Part shown: positions 46,597 through 57,826 of the stretch, piece by piece | How the letters are laid out: every line of letters starts with the position of its first letter | How positions within the stretch are numbered: the first letter of the stretch is position 1 | Source of the DNA: Rhizoctonia solani | Lineage: Eukaryota > Basidiomycota > Agaricomycetes > Cantharellales > Ceratobasidiaceae | Length of the DNA: 64,000 nt | NCBI RefSeq assembly: GCF_016906535.1 | Contig: NC_057385.1 | Location: 868,001 to 932,000 of the forward strand | Direction of reading: 5' to 3' | The notes under the pieces: model-generated | The model's database searches: none | What the model was told of the DNA's origin: nothing | The model's input: only the letters and a program-made list of their open reading frames with translations | Translations under genes and position numbers: made by a program

Positions 46597-48634
46597 ATGT
46601 CTTCAGAATTTGGCCCGCCTGGGTCTAATCAACCGACGGTAGAAGAAGTTCTTTCGGATAACGAGTCCGGCTCCGAATCCGACGCTGCTCCTGTGGAGGA
46701 GACTGGAAAGGCCGCCGGTAAATCCAAAAAGAAGAAGAAAAAGAAGAAGTCTAAGGCTGCAAAATTACTTGCTGCGGCTAAAGGAGAAATACCTGACGAA
46801 GTTGTTGCTCAAGTAACTACGCAGGTCAAGGCCCAGGAAAAAGACAATGCTGATATCAATGAGGAAGAGGTTAGAAAGGCGCTCAACGCGATGAAGGTAA
46901 TGGAAATGCTACAAGGAAAGACAGGCATAGGAGGGAAAAATGCCAAAGACCTTGGGGAACACAAAGTACGTGATTGGCATGCGTTCAAGTCTGCCGGTAT
47001 ATTGATGTGGGTCTGGGGTTCAAGTTTTGGCGTACACAACCTGTGCCTCAACTAGGTTCGAGCCTATTACCATCCAATTATGATAAATCCTGATAAATCT
47101 ACGTTAAAGGTGATGCCCCGCCCACCGAAGATGGTCCAATCGAGCCTAGTAAACCTCGTGAAGAGGTCAGACAAGACCCATACCCACTACCATCTGGCTA
47201 TGAGTGGTCAACTGTCGATATCGAGGACCCTGCACAGGTCAACCACACTTGAAAGCTCACTTGATATGCACTGATTCCCCTAAACAGGCCAAAGAGGTTT
47301 ATGAGCTCCTCACGGCTAATTATGTGGAAGATCATGACGCCGCCTTCCGATTTCGGTATTCTGCAGAGTTCTTTGCATGGTAGAGTTACACAACCAGACT
47401 CATGATGGGGTTTATTAATGTTTCGTAGGGCGCTACAACCCCCTGGGTATCACAAAGATTGGCTCATTGGTGTCCGTGTCTCTTCGAACCAAAAGTTGAT
47501 CGCGTTTATTGCTGGGGTCCCACTCAAATTGCGTGTCCGCCAAAAGTTCGTATGACAGATTACTGTGACCCGCATGAACTCATTTTTCAATAGCATCGTC
47601 GATACCTCGGAAATTAACTTCCTCTGTGTACACAAGAAACTGCGTTCTAAGCGACTCGCTCCTGTACTTATAAAGGAAGTTACTCGGCGTTGCAATCTGC
47701 GCGGTATTTTCCAGGCTATTTATACTGCGGGTGTCCTATTACCAACACCCGTGAGTACGGCTAGGTACTTTCACCGAATTATCCAAGTGCAAAAGCTGGT
47801 TGATGCTGGGTTCACGCATGTACCCCGTGGGTCCACGATGGCACGCATGATTCGACAAAACGCTGTTCCCGATAGCTTTACTCTTGCTGGACTTCGTGAG
47901 ATGGAAGAGAAGGATATCAAGGATGTGTTGGAATTGTATGAGAAGTATATGCAGAGGTTCCAGTTGACTCCTGTAATGGACGAAGCAGAAATGAGGCACC
48001 ACATGTTGAGTGGCCGTGGGACTGGCGAGCGTAAGGATGGAAGGAGGGAAGGACAAGTAGTATGGGCTTATGTAGTAGAGGTGAGTGCATCGTTCCGCTA
48101 TCACTATATGCCTCGTTGGTAATATTTTTATAGGATCCCGAAACCAAAGCCATTACCGATTTCTTCTCGTTCTATTCACTACCTTCAACCATCACCAAGA
48201 GCACGACCGGAGAGGTCGTCGATGCAGCTTATTTATTCTATTATGCTACCGCCGAATCGGGAGGCGAACCAGCCGTCAAGGCGCGAGTCCAGGCCCTGAT
48301 CACTGATGCGCTCGTCTTGGCAAATAAAGTGGGTTAGACTTCTGTGACATACCATGGTTCACTTATATGCTATTTTTAGGCTAGGTTTGACGTTTTCAAT
48401 GCTCTCACCCTCATGGACAACTACCCCTTCCTCAAGGAACTTAACGTACGCATGCACCTTGGTCTTCGCTGTTAACTAGTTCTAATAGAGCATATCCAGT
48501 TTGGCCAAGGCGATGGTTACTTAAACTACTATCTTTACAACTGGCGAACCGCTCCATTAGAAGGGTTCGTGGCACAACCCGTCGGCGAAGGTGGCAAGGG
48601 AATTGGTAGGGGTATTGGAGTAGTGATGCTCTAA
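46597..48634 (+). CDS. NMT1: Glycylpeptide N-tetradecanoyltransferase (N-myristoyltransferase)
   Basis: Transfers myristate from myristoyl-CoA to N-terminal glycine of target proteins, co-translationally. N-terminus [20 protein letters not shown] carries an acidic stretch and a lysine run ([14 protein letters not shown]), as in ribosome-associated NMTs. The catalytic region reads [97 protein letters not shown] (acyl-CoA site) and [20 protein letters not shown]. Later blocks: [73 protein letters not shown] and [18 protein letters not shown]. It ends GRGIGVVML at TAA 48634; a C-terminal carboxylate acts as catalytic base in this family. All exons join in frame. Confidence 0.96.
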
Positions 48635-48770
48635 ATTACTTTCATGCCACGGTCTAGTAACAGAAAGTAAATTAGTTTGAATTTATACAACTACGTTAAC
48701 TATAACTATAACATGATAGGCTGCTGAAGAAGCCAGAGTTAGGAAACGTGGGTCATAAAGTAAATTGAGA

Positions 48771-51768
48771 TTAATGAACAACGCTGGTTGGAGTGAGTTC
48801 CGTTCCCCATAACCTGTAGCGTTTGTTATCAAGGGCGCCCTCATTTTTGTGCTCCGAGAGATGGCTATGGATGAGCATGTCAAAATATCGACCGCGGGTG
48901 ATGGCTTTGAGACTATTGCCCGTCATCAAATCTTGCTGATACACTTCCAAATTGCCCAATATGGGAGCCATCCTCTGGCGTAGCTTTGTGACGTTCTTAC
49001 GATCCTGGAAATCGGCTGGAGGCAAGCCAGAAAGAAAATGTTCCTGTGGGTAAATGTGTGAGCTGGATGGCCAACAGAAAAAGCTTCTAACACACCGCCT
49101 CCTCTCCGGATACGTCAACTATCAATGTGCCACGGTATCCTGTCGCTTCCGAGCTCTCCTCTTCTACAACCATTTGGAACCGGTATTCATACACTACATA
49201 TTCCAGGTCGAAATCGGTGCATTCAAAGCAACCATTGTATTGTGAAGGCACACTTTGGTTGACTGGGTTAGGTTGGATCTATGCAATTCAAAACAAACAC
49301 ACCCACTCGTTTCTGCATTTCTTGCAATATCGTACGGAGAAGTTCTCTAACTTATATGGCTCAAATGCAACGATTCGTCCCTTGATACGAAATACGTCGG
49401 GACATATGGGGTGCCCCAGTATTTTTTGAATCGGAGTTCGGACGATGTTGTAAAACCTCAAGCGAGTGACTTCTGGTCCTATAGGAGGGGTCCATCTATG
49501 AAATACTAACCAGCTTTAGCTTTAGGGGATAGCACTTACCTTGTTGCTTCGGTTCAGTCCGCTTTATCGGTAGAGGAGGAGGGAGTAGATCTCCCGCACA
49601 ATAAAGGTTTGCGTCTCTTCCATCAGCACCCCTCCGGGATGTCTCTCCCTCTTGAGATGGAGGCTTATCAATATATTCCTGTCTACGCCTAGAAGATTGG
49701 TTGTTACAGTAGTTACGCATCGGTCGTAAAAAATAAACTTACTGAAGCAAGGCCGGCAGTAGGGGATCGTCGCTTCGTAGCTTGTCTATTTTCCGCCTAT
49801 TGTCTTGGAGCGTGCCCTCCAGAAATCCTTTAGAGTCAAATCTAACGCGAAGATTATCGATAAAATAATATCCAGGGGTTTCCAATTCTCGTGCATGCGT
49901 TATTTGGGTGTCTCCCCAGAGAACTACTTTTAGGACGCGTTTGCCGTATACTTTAGTCTTGTCATGGGCACCGTCTGTTTGTGGCGGCCGTCGAGTGAAA
50001 AACTGATTGTTAATAGTATAATCTGTTATGAAGATCTCGGCGCATTGATCTCCTGGTGGGAGCGTGTAGAGAATCTGGGAGAAGGTCATTAACCTGAGCA
50101 AAAACATCTTGAATGACTGACCTCGACAACACAGTTAAAGAACACGTCGGCCTTTGCCTCGGATAAAGTTATCAAACTCCTGCCCTTTGGTTGCGACATC
50201 AAGGTTGGGACTCCGTCCGGCTTGGACTTGGCTAGTTCTTGAAGTGCTGACCACCAATCTGCCAGGCGAGCAGCGTACTGAAGCTCCTCATCGCCTGGAG
50301 TAAAAAAGGGACAATGCTCTTCATCTGAAAATGTTCGGCGCGTGCTGTGAAAATGGACTTTTTCTGACGGAGAGTAGCCAGCCCACTGGAACGAGTCCGA
50401 ATATCCAGTGCCAACTACCACGTTGTTGTATCGACAAATCTGTGCGACATGGTGTTAGGTATAATCAGAGTGCGTATGAAATTAAGAACAACCGTAAGTT
50501 TCCGGATCATGAATATATCCCCCGCCTTTACGCTTGGAATACAATCTTTCATCGATTCGGGCAAGAACATATTTGTTTTGAATGCCGTTTGTTCGGTTGT
50601 GGTTGGGTCCAGCAACTCAGTTGAGACGAACCAATCTGTGGGGGCAGGTTCACGAAAAGTATCGTAGCCGAGCTTTGTTCCTCTCACCTCCAGTCCTCGC
50701 AAGTCGAGGTAATGAAATTCCTCGAACCACACCCATGACTGAAACTTTTGCACCCACATTGTTCTGGAGGTCAGCCAATGGCAGATAATTTCCCCCCTTG
50801 AATAGGTGGTTAGATCTAGCCAAATAATTCAAGAATCATAGAGCGATCACTTACCAGAGGAGAATAACAGCCCGCAGTCATGTCAAGGGCCGGGTTTTTT
50901 TCTGGGGCAAGGCTCCTTTTCCCTCTGCGTCTCTTCTTTTTTGACTTATGCATCGAATTGCTTGCTGAAGGAGCTTCTGATTCGTTATCTCCTTGTCCAA
51001 TGCTGCTAGTTTGAGTAGCAGGTTGTTGTCGGATATCCGACGTCGATATGTCCTGAGTGCCTTGTATATTTCTTTCTCTCGTAACCACTGGGCTACTCTC
51101 TGGTCGCGGGGGCGCGTAAGAATGCCTTGGTGGAGCAGGTGCTCGTGGTTGTTTCTGTGGCAAGGTATCTGAAGGCGTACGGCTGGCTCCCCGTTTAGAA
51201 GAGGGGTTGGGCTTGGAAGGGGCGGTTGGCGAACTGGGTTTATGGGGTGATGAGGAGGCATGTGTTGGAGAAGTAGGGGGAGGCGAACTGGCTGGTGATG
51301 CTTGACTCCCAAACCACGAAGGAAGAGGTGGCAAAAGAGGCGGTTCCGCTGAACGAAGGTCGATTAGTTATCCCCCATATAACACACCGCCTAGAGGAGC
51401 TGACCTGGAAAAGTGTCTCTAATCTGCCCATTAAATTGCAATATAACACCTTCGGAAAATATAAGCTTGAAGGGTACTTTAGGGTGTTTTAATGTCGGTC
51501 GGAGTTCTATGCTGGCACCTTTAAGGCAGATCAACACAGGTTTTCTGTGTACCAAATGAGGTGGATTGCTGAAATGGAGCTCAAGCTGGAGTTGATCATC
51601 GGAGACAAACGCGTATCTATGTAGCGTATTGGTAGCGGTTGGCTCCCAGTACATAACGGGCATTCCAGATATATGTCTCCGAGATAGAGTATCAATAGAC
51701 AACGCTTCTATATGATCCACCGCAATCTTGAGGGTTGGATCAAAAAGTGGCACCTCATTTGTGGGCAT
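48771..51768 (-). CDS. POT1: POT1 telomere end-binding protein with N-terminal extension
   Basis: Shelterin component binding single-stranded G-rich telomeric DNA. Start MPTNEVPLFDPTLKIAVDHI (51768) opens an unusual first domain (GMPVMYWEPTATNTLHRYAF, QLQLELHFSNPPHLVHRKPV). A Pro/Ser-rich linker of about 170 residues follows, with a basic patch (KSKKKRRRGKRS). OB1 starts GGNYLPLADLQNNVGAKVSV and continues MGVVRGISLPRLARTG, PSVKAGDIFMIRKL. OB2 contains LADWWSALQELAKSKPDG and KRVLKVVLWGDTQITHAREL, GYYFIDNLRVRFDSKGFLEG. The C-terminal OB3/TPP1-binding part has DVFRIKGRIVAFEPYKLENF, a CKKC zinc pair (RYCKKCRNE) and YQQDLMTGNSLKAITRGRYF near the stop (48771). Layout matches human POT1 apart from the N-terminal extension. 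Confidence 0.88.
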
Positions 51769-52004
51769 AAGTTTGTATCAAAGTTGCAACTAGCACGTGT
51801 AGTAGAAGATAATATCCGCCAGGAGACGGTCTACATTCAAAGTATCACCGGACAGCAGAACCTGTGGTCGTTGTATATTGGATCGGTATAGCAGTGATCG
51901 AAAGTCAGGTGACCGTGGCGTGCTTGTATTTGTTGGCAATCTATGAGAACGATGAACTTGGTATTCTCGTGTATGCCGCACTACCGTAAATTTACCTTCG
52001 TAAG

Positions 52005-52703
52005 TCAGTGTTTCTTCGCAGACTGAGTCTCGACAGCTTTGACCTCGCTATCAAACGAGGTGCATGCAACTGGCCCTCCGAGCAATGCCGCTGTGAACCA
52101 TGCGAACCAATGGCCCCATCCCGACTTGTAGGAGTGTCGCTGTAATCTTCGGCGCATTGGCATGATTGCGGTATAGAAGGCGACACCCGTTATAACCGAA
52201 CGAATCTCTCTGTGATAGGTATAAATCCAGCGTGCGATGTTTTCAGAATCAAATAGCACAATCTGGCGTGCCTTGGCTCCGGGACGCAACGTTTCGTTTG
52301 GGAACAGGGTCAACCCAAGGACAATCCCAGTGGTTGCCCCATACAGGATTCCGGCTAGCGATGGCCTTGGGTACGACTCAACCCTCCACCTGGATCGTCC
52401 GAGTCCCTCCATAGCTTCAGATGCCATGGCCACAAGACGTTCTCGGGCTTGCATGAGCGAATCTATAGGAGGGTTGATATGCACGACTACCGATCGAGAA
52501 GGACTACCGTTTTTAGCAACATTGGTGACTGTGAATGTCATGCCATCGTTGTTGATATCAACGAGTTTGGCCGTAGAGGCTTCCTGCGCAGGAATATTGG
52601 CGTAGAATCGAAGATAATCCACCAAAGAGTCTTGGTGGTCCTTATTCATATGCTGAATGATACGGTCTTTCATGGCAGACACGTCTTTGGAGTTCGGAGA
52701 CAT
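52005..52703 (-). CDS. DUF2470 domain membrane protein
   Basis: Intron-free, 232 residues. It starts MSPNSKDVSAMKDRIIQHMN. HMNKDHQDSLVDYLRFYANI is the DUF2470 signature (a split-barrel fold related to heme-utilisation and HugZ-like proteins), followed by KLVDINNDGMTFTVTNV and VVHINPPIDSLMQARERLVA. The C-terminal half has a hydrophobic segment (SLAGILYGATTGIVLGLTLF), REIRSVITGVAFYTAIMPMR and a last hydrophobic stretch (WGHWFAWFTAALLGGPV). Similar fungal proteins are annotated only by the domain. No frame problems. Upstream of POT1 on the same strand, 236 bases from its ATG. Activity unknown; heme or flavin binding is a family-level possibility only. Confidence 0.9.
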   Translation of the reverse strand: MSPNSKDVSAMKDRIIQHMNKDHQDSLVDYLRFYANIPAQEASTAKLVDINNDGMTFTVTNVAKNGSPSRSVVVHINPPIDSLMQARERLVAMASEAMEGLGRSRWRVESYPRPSLAGILYGATTGIVLGLTLFPNETLRPGAKARQIVLFDSENIARWIYTYHREIRSVITGVAFYTAIMPMRRRLQRHSYKSGWGHWFAWFTAALLGGPVACTSFDSEVKAVETQSAKKH

Positions 52704-53061
52704 CGTGTATGCTATTCACTGTATCTTCACATAATGAGACGTATTATTGACCTGTAAGAGATGGCGAACGTTGCGACCTACGTGTGACCTATATTTGCCA
52801 GTCAGGAATAGGCGCTCTTCGATTTTATTGCCGGATGATGGGTGATGTTTGACAAGCACTAAGGATTGATATGCGTGTATAACGGATGCTTGAATAAACA
52901 GGGTCGTTTGGGCGGGTTGGAGATAACCTGATACCATGAAATTGTAAAACGGCTCCGGAACAAAGGAACCTCACTGCTATTCAAACTTGGCTTACCCCAG
53001 TAGCCCAAATGAAATCACGTGAGGTGGTTTCGAAGGCGAATAACATTTAGTAAGGCATACA
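52704..53061. other. Intergenic, uL3m to DUF2470 protein
   Basis: 358 bases between tandem minus-strand genes. It contains AAATCACGTGAGGTGG near 53011, again a CACGTG core. Nothing coding seen. Confidence 0.35.
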
Positions 53062-54299
53062 TTAGTTCTCTGGCGGAACAAATGGGCTACGCCCGCGACT
53101 ATCGGCGATAACTACAGGTGGGAGCTGAGCCTCCAAAGCTTTGTCTCCCGCGGGGAATGGAAGGGACTCAATGCCGGTGGGAAGTATTTTGCTCATTTCT
53201 AATCCCTTCCTAAATCTGGCACTCGCCAACGAGACGAGTTTCTTCTTTGAATCCCTAAGAGGTTTAAATCAGTTTACACTATCTCCTAAAGTAAATTTCG
53301 CACCCACCGTATGAATACAAACCCATCATCCGGGCCTGGCACTGCTCCCTTGACGAAAACCAGGTTCAACGATGTATCAATGCGCTGAACAAAGAGGTTT
53401 TGAACTGTAGTCCGCTCGCCGCCCAGTCGGCCAGCCATCTTCTTCCCTGGAAAGACGCGTCCAGGATCCTATGGATAATTTAATCAAGATTAGTATACGG
53501 GCGCGCATGTTTACCCTTTTGATAATATATGCACCTGGTGTTGTCCAGTAGAGCCAGCAGCACGGTGGGAGATGGAGACACCATGGCTTGCAGCCAAGCC
53601 CCGAAAGTTCCATCGTTTCATGGTTCCAGCATATCCCTTTCCCATGCTGAAATAGCCATTAGATTTCGGTTTGTTGAAGGATAAATTAACGTACGATGTT
53701 CCAATCACATCAACAGATTGTCCAGGCACAAAGTGGCAAGCAGATAGAGTGGTGCCTATTGCATTTAAGTAGGAGACATTATTATATCACTTTTTGGGAA
53801 ATCAGACGGCCTACCAACTGGTAACAAAGCGTCCTGTGTAACTTCGAACTCCTTGACGATACGCTTTGGAGAAACTCCAGCCTTGGAGAAATGCCCCAAC
53901 ATGGCGCGAGTGGTCGATTTCTCCGACCTATCTGATGCAGCTATCTGTACTGCATGATAAGTTGGTTTAAATTTGCGAGGGGTCGAAACGTTCCCAGTCA
54001 CTTGGCAGTTTTCAATCTGGCCAATCGTCAATACACATCAATTGAATACAGAGCTACGGGCTATATACCTGGAGGACGGTGATTGGAACTCTAGCCCCGT
54101 TTTGGTCCCAAACTGCAGTCATTCCCCGTTTGCGAGCGATCAGTCCAGTTCGTTGGGATAGTGGCGTCCATTGTTTTGTAGAAGTCGCTACTACTTCCTG
54201 TAGCTTTTCACGACATATAGCGGATATATGGATACCGCGACTGAGATTTTGTAATGATAATCGACAAACATGCTGCCGGCGAGCCCAAAGCAGCGACAT
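53062..54299 (-). CDS. MRPL9: Mitochondrial large-subunit ribosomal protein uL3m (Mrpl9/MRPL3)
   Basis: Structural protein of the mitochondrial 54S/39S subunit near the peptidyl-transferase centre. Start [20 protein letters not shown] at 54299, Arg-rich with no acids, is a fair mitochondrial presequence. Then [55 protein letters not shown] and [20 protein letters not shown]. The uL3 signature follows: [70 protein letters not shown]. The C-terminus is [31 protein letters not shown], then a 45-residue tail ending SPFVPPEN at TAA 53062. All joins are in frame. Confidence 0.95.
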
Positions 54300-54508
54300 C
54301 TTGTCCAAGGTGAAGTTTCGGTAATCACGTGAACAACTGGTGGCTAAAGGCTTCCCACATGGTCATGTAACGAAGGTTGCACTCGGACCCGTCCATGCTA
54401 CTGGAGACTATTCTACTTTACCAAACTCAACGCTGAAGTGAATAATCCACGATATAAATTGAAGTACTCCAAGACCTATATTAACGGGCGTTGGAAGAGA
54501 CTCGTGAT
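54300..54508. promoter_or_regulatory. Divergent promoter, uL3m / GPI14
   Basis: 209 bases between divergent starts, including GGTAATCACGTGAACAAC at 54320-54337 with a CACGTG core. Shared promoter inferred from position. Confidence 0.5.
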
Positions 54509-56052
54509 ATGTCACTTCTTATATTTGTGAACCGACATGCCAGTCTTCAAAACGTTATATTTCTGGCTACTGTTCTGCGGATAGGCCTTCTTGTCTACGG
54601 GGATTATCACGATCGACACTCTTTACTGAAATATACCGATGTAGACTATAGGGTTTTCTCCGACGCGTCATACTTCATTGCTCATCCTTCCTCCAACAAC
54701 TCAGCTCAAGGGATCTTGGCAGGTGTCCTACCATGGAATTTGGGAGAGTACGTCCTTATTATTGGTAGTCATGTCACCCACTTACGTTCATTGTCAGCCC
54801 CTACACTAGGGCCACGTATCGGTATACACCACTGTTGGCCCTTTTGATGGTCCCAAATGGATTTTGGCATCCAGCTTTTGGCAAAGCAGTATTTGCTCTC
54901 TGTGATCTTCTTGTTGGACTTATTCTATACCGCATATCCACTCGCACCGGGGCCACTTTTCAACCCAAGAGTACAAATCCAGAGACCAAAAAGTCTGTTT
55001 CAGCCCAACAATCCCATAAAGTACGAAGATCGGCTATAGTGTTAATTGGAGCCTTATGGCTACTGAACCCCATGGTCGCCAACATATCTACTCGTGGAAG
55101 TGCCGAGTCCGTGTTGGGCGCCATGGTTATAATCACCCATTCTCTCATACTTTCCGACCGCCTTGATTTGGCTGCCTTGATGTTTGGATTATCCGTTCAC
55201 TTCAAAATATACCCCATAATCTACGGTGCTAGTGTTCTAGCATGGCTAGACAAGCAGGAGCCGCTTCAGTTTTCTTGGAAATCATTAACTCGGAAAAGAC
55301 TCAGATTTACCTTTATTTCGGCCCTATCATTTTTGGGTTTGGGAGGTTTGATGTTCGCAATGTATGTATCTCGACGCTTGTTCTCGAGACGTACTCACAG
55401 CACTGGTAGATGGGGTCGCCCGTTCCTTGAACACACCTATCTTTATCATCTAACACGACGAGATCACCGTCACAATTTCTCGCCGTATTTCTACCCTATC
55501 TACCTCAATTACGACCTGGGCTACTCGTCAGACTCTTTGCCAAGCCGAATTCTACGAAATCCGCTCTTTAGCTTTGTACCGCAGATGGGGCTTTGTGCAA
55601 TGTCAGGTTTACTGCTAGGGAGGCGGGATCTATCGTTTGCATGGTTTATCCAAACCATGACATTTGTGACGTTTAATAAAGTCTGTACATCTCAGGTATG
55701 TACCAAGAAATGAGTATGTATGCACGATCACCTGATTTTGCTACAGTATTTCATGTGGTACCTGTGGTTCCTGCCCTTGGTACTCCCGAGTATCCGAATG
55801 TCACCGAAAAGAGGAGGGTTTGTGCTGTTTATTTGGATTATTTCACAGGTGAGCGGGCACGACAACTCGCTGAATTCAGTCACTGATGACACTATCAAGG
55901 CAATCTGGTTGGGCATTGCTTATAGACTGGAGCTCTTGGGCCAGAGCGTTTATCTTTGGGTTTGGGCCGCAAGTATTGTATTCCTTGTATCGAACGCATT
56001 TGTTCTAGGAGAGTTGATCGCTGCCTATGATTACCAGTCTACACGTACATAA
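54509..56052 (+). CDS. GPI14: GPI mannosyltransferase I (PIG-M/Gpi14)
   Basis: ER-membrane dolichol-phosphate-mannose-dependent enzyme adding the first mannose to the GPI precursor. Start MSLLIFVNRHASLQNVIFLA, first helix VIFLATVLRIGLLVYG, then the luminal DxD site KYTDVDYRVFSDASYFIA. Following exons: YTRATYRYTPLLALLMVPN, FGKAVFALCDLLVGLILYRI, LLNPMVANISTRGSAESVLG, VHFKIYPIIYGASVLAW, HTYLYHLTRRDHRHNFSPYF, FVPQMGLCAMSGLLLGRRDL, FNKVCTSQYFMWYLWFLPLV and YRLELLGQSVYLWVWAASIV. PKRGGFVL-type and aromatic loops match PIG-M. Ends QSTRT at TAA 56052. Introns about 45-60 nt, all in frame. It supplies anchors for GPI proteins such as the one at 32184-33299. Confidence 0.95.
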
Positions 56053-56072
56053 TGTTGATGCCCGAATCTTTA

Positions 56073-56789
56073 TTACCTGGAATGTAGCTTTGCATCAATT
56101 ACAGCCTTCGTAAGGCCCTCGGAGCCATCTCGTATTTCCACAACCTATTCAGTACGCGCGCAGTCAGAACAACGCCTGCAACTACGATTCATATACACAC
56201 TTTACTGACTTCGACCTATGTATTTTATAGGTTAAGGTCAATGAGAGAAGTTATTCCACTTTGGTATCTGGTTACTCACCGTATTCTGGAATGCGATCAA
56301 GGCACTTGCGTGTAGAGTCATCAGCCCAGTTTCAGACCCCTGGGGTGTCCAGTTGATTAACACCAAAGGGAATGAAGTACGCCCATCGTCATGTTTTAAT
56401 TCATAGGACAAGACCACATAGCGGGGACTTGCGTCGGGAAGCTCTGATGTTGAGTCGTATCAGATTATTAGTGCTATCTCACAACAATTCGAACAATCAC
56501 CTTCTGCAAGATCTTCCATAGAAATGTTATCAAACTGCTCAACCTCTTCCATCTTCAACGTCTGCTTGTTGATTTTCACTTTAAAACGAAAGAAATAAAA
56601 AAACGGAAAAGTACAAATAGCGTTATATAGGCACCTACGAGAGCCGCGCTCCCCGCGTTTCGCCTTGCGAACCGAAACTTTCGCAGGCTATCCTTCAATT
56701 CCTGTGGAATTTCGACGATCTGAGACTGGTTACAGGCCGTAGCTCTCAATACTACTTCGTTGTGCCAGCGAACATAAACAGCTCACCAT
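56073..56789 (-). CDS. AIM7: Glia maturation factor (GMF/Aim7), ADF-H domain
   Basis: ADF-homology protein that binds Arp2/3 and debranches actin networks. In my model the ATG (56787-56789) stands alone in the first coding exon; after a GT-AG intron the protein reads SQIVEIPQELKDSLRKFRF, ARRNAGSAALV, VKINKQTLKMEEVEQFDNI, SMEDLAEELPDASPRYVVLS, YELKHDDGRTSFPLVLINWT, PQGSETGLMTLHASALIAFQ and finally VVEIRDGSEGLTKAVIDAKL with HSR at TAA 56073. About 140 residues, normal for GMF. An ATG at 56866 (MPSTLISTTIQ) could instead begin an upstream exon, but that N-terminus fits the family worse. Divergent from the rhodanese gene. Confidence 0.9.
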
Positions 56790-57046
56790 TATCCTATTAC
56801 TCTATATCTACGTGTTAGACGCTCAAGCACGGTCTGGATGGTGGTCGAGATCAGGGTAGATGGCATATCATGAGGTAAGAACCATCCATATCCAGGATCC
56901 CCAGTCACGTGCGACTCGGGCCTCGCCCTTCCATTCATTTCTCAGGGCTAAAACCATGTCAGTGCATCTATTAATTCGTTTGTTGTGCGCAGGACAGAGT
57001 TCTGAGGCGTCGTATCTAGTAGATTTCTCCTGCATATCGATTATTA

Positions 57047-57477
57047 TGGCCCCACCCACACAGCCGGCCGGCTCAAAATCGATTGCCCAAATCCTCACAG
57101 ATGCGCGCTCACGCCTTGACCGTGTATCTCCAGAGCTTGCACAAGAGGCAAATCGTGTTCGGGGCGCTCTTTTAATAGATATCAGGCCCGAAGCCCAGCG
57201 GAAGCACTCTGGTGAAATTCCTGGAGCCTTAATAATTGAGCGTAACGTCCTTGAATGGAGGCTCGACCCTCAGTCGGACGCTCACTTAAGAAACGTGGCT
57301 GGTGTGGGAACATACGAAGTAGAGCCTATTATCTTCTGCCAAGAAGGCTACACTAGCAGCCTCGCTGCGGCGTCGCTGAAGGATTTGGGGCTTTCAAAGG
57401 CCACTGACCTCAATGGAGGATTCAAAGCCTGGAAAGAAGCCGGCCTCCCTACCACCGGGGGCAGTGTGCCAGGCTGA
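57047..57477 (+). CDS. Rhodanese-like domain protein
   Basis: Single-domain rhodanese homologue, 143 residues from MAPPTQPAGSKSIAQILTDA at 57047. The frame is open upstream to 56860, but this ATG gives the usual compact start. Features: RVRGALLIDIRPEAQRKHSG (CH2A-like IDxRP), EIPGALIIERNVLEWRLD, the active loop PIIFCQEGYTSSLAAASLKD with the cysteine of FCQEGYTS in the catalytic position, and DLNGGFKAWKEAGLPTTGG at the C-terminus. Sulfurtransferase or phosphatase-like activity is possible from the Cys loop, but the substrate is unknown. Intron-free. Upstream shares 257 bases with the GMF start. Confidence 0.9.
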
Positions 57478-57826
57478 GTATTTAAGTATCAGTAATACTT
57501 AATGTCTCCCAGTTGTAAGAATAATTGTAAATCAATATTCTGACATGTGCTCTGGTTGTCATGAACTTGAATCTATCCGCACGCCATTTGAACTTAACCT
57601 CACTTCCTATCAACTACGAGATAAATGAGTTACCTAGCTTGGAAGATATCTTAATTCGCATATGCATATGCATGTGCATATACTAACAATTTTTTAATTG
57701 TTTCTTTGGTAGCCACAGTTCACTTGCATCAGTGTAAAGGGCCAGAGTCCATGTGTTTGCACATGATGTGGCAAATGATCGTCGTTTCAAACGCGAGTGA
57801 CCCCACAAGCCTTCTACATCCTAACG
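57478..57826. other. Intergenic, rhodanese to inositol 5-phosphatase
   Basis: 349 bases, AT-rich. Includes an alternating purine-pyrimidine stretch GCATATGCATATGCATGTGC at 57658-57677, continuing ATATA, which is partly self-complementary. Otherwise promoter/UTR. Confidence 0.4.

Noticed and set aside
56860..57046. N-terminal extension of the rhodanese protein from 56860
   Set aside because: The frame is open but reads unlike a domain or targeting signal and overlaps the upstream region shared with GMF; the ATG at 57047 gives a standard domain.
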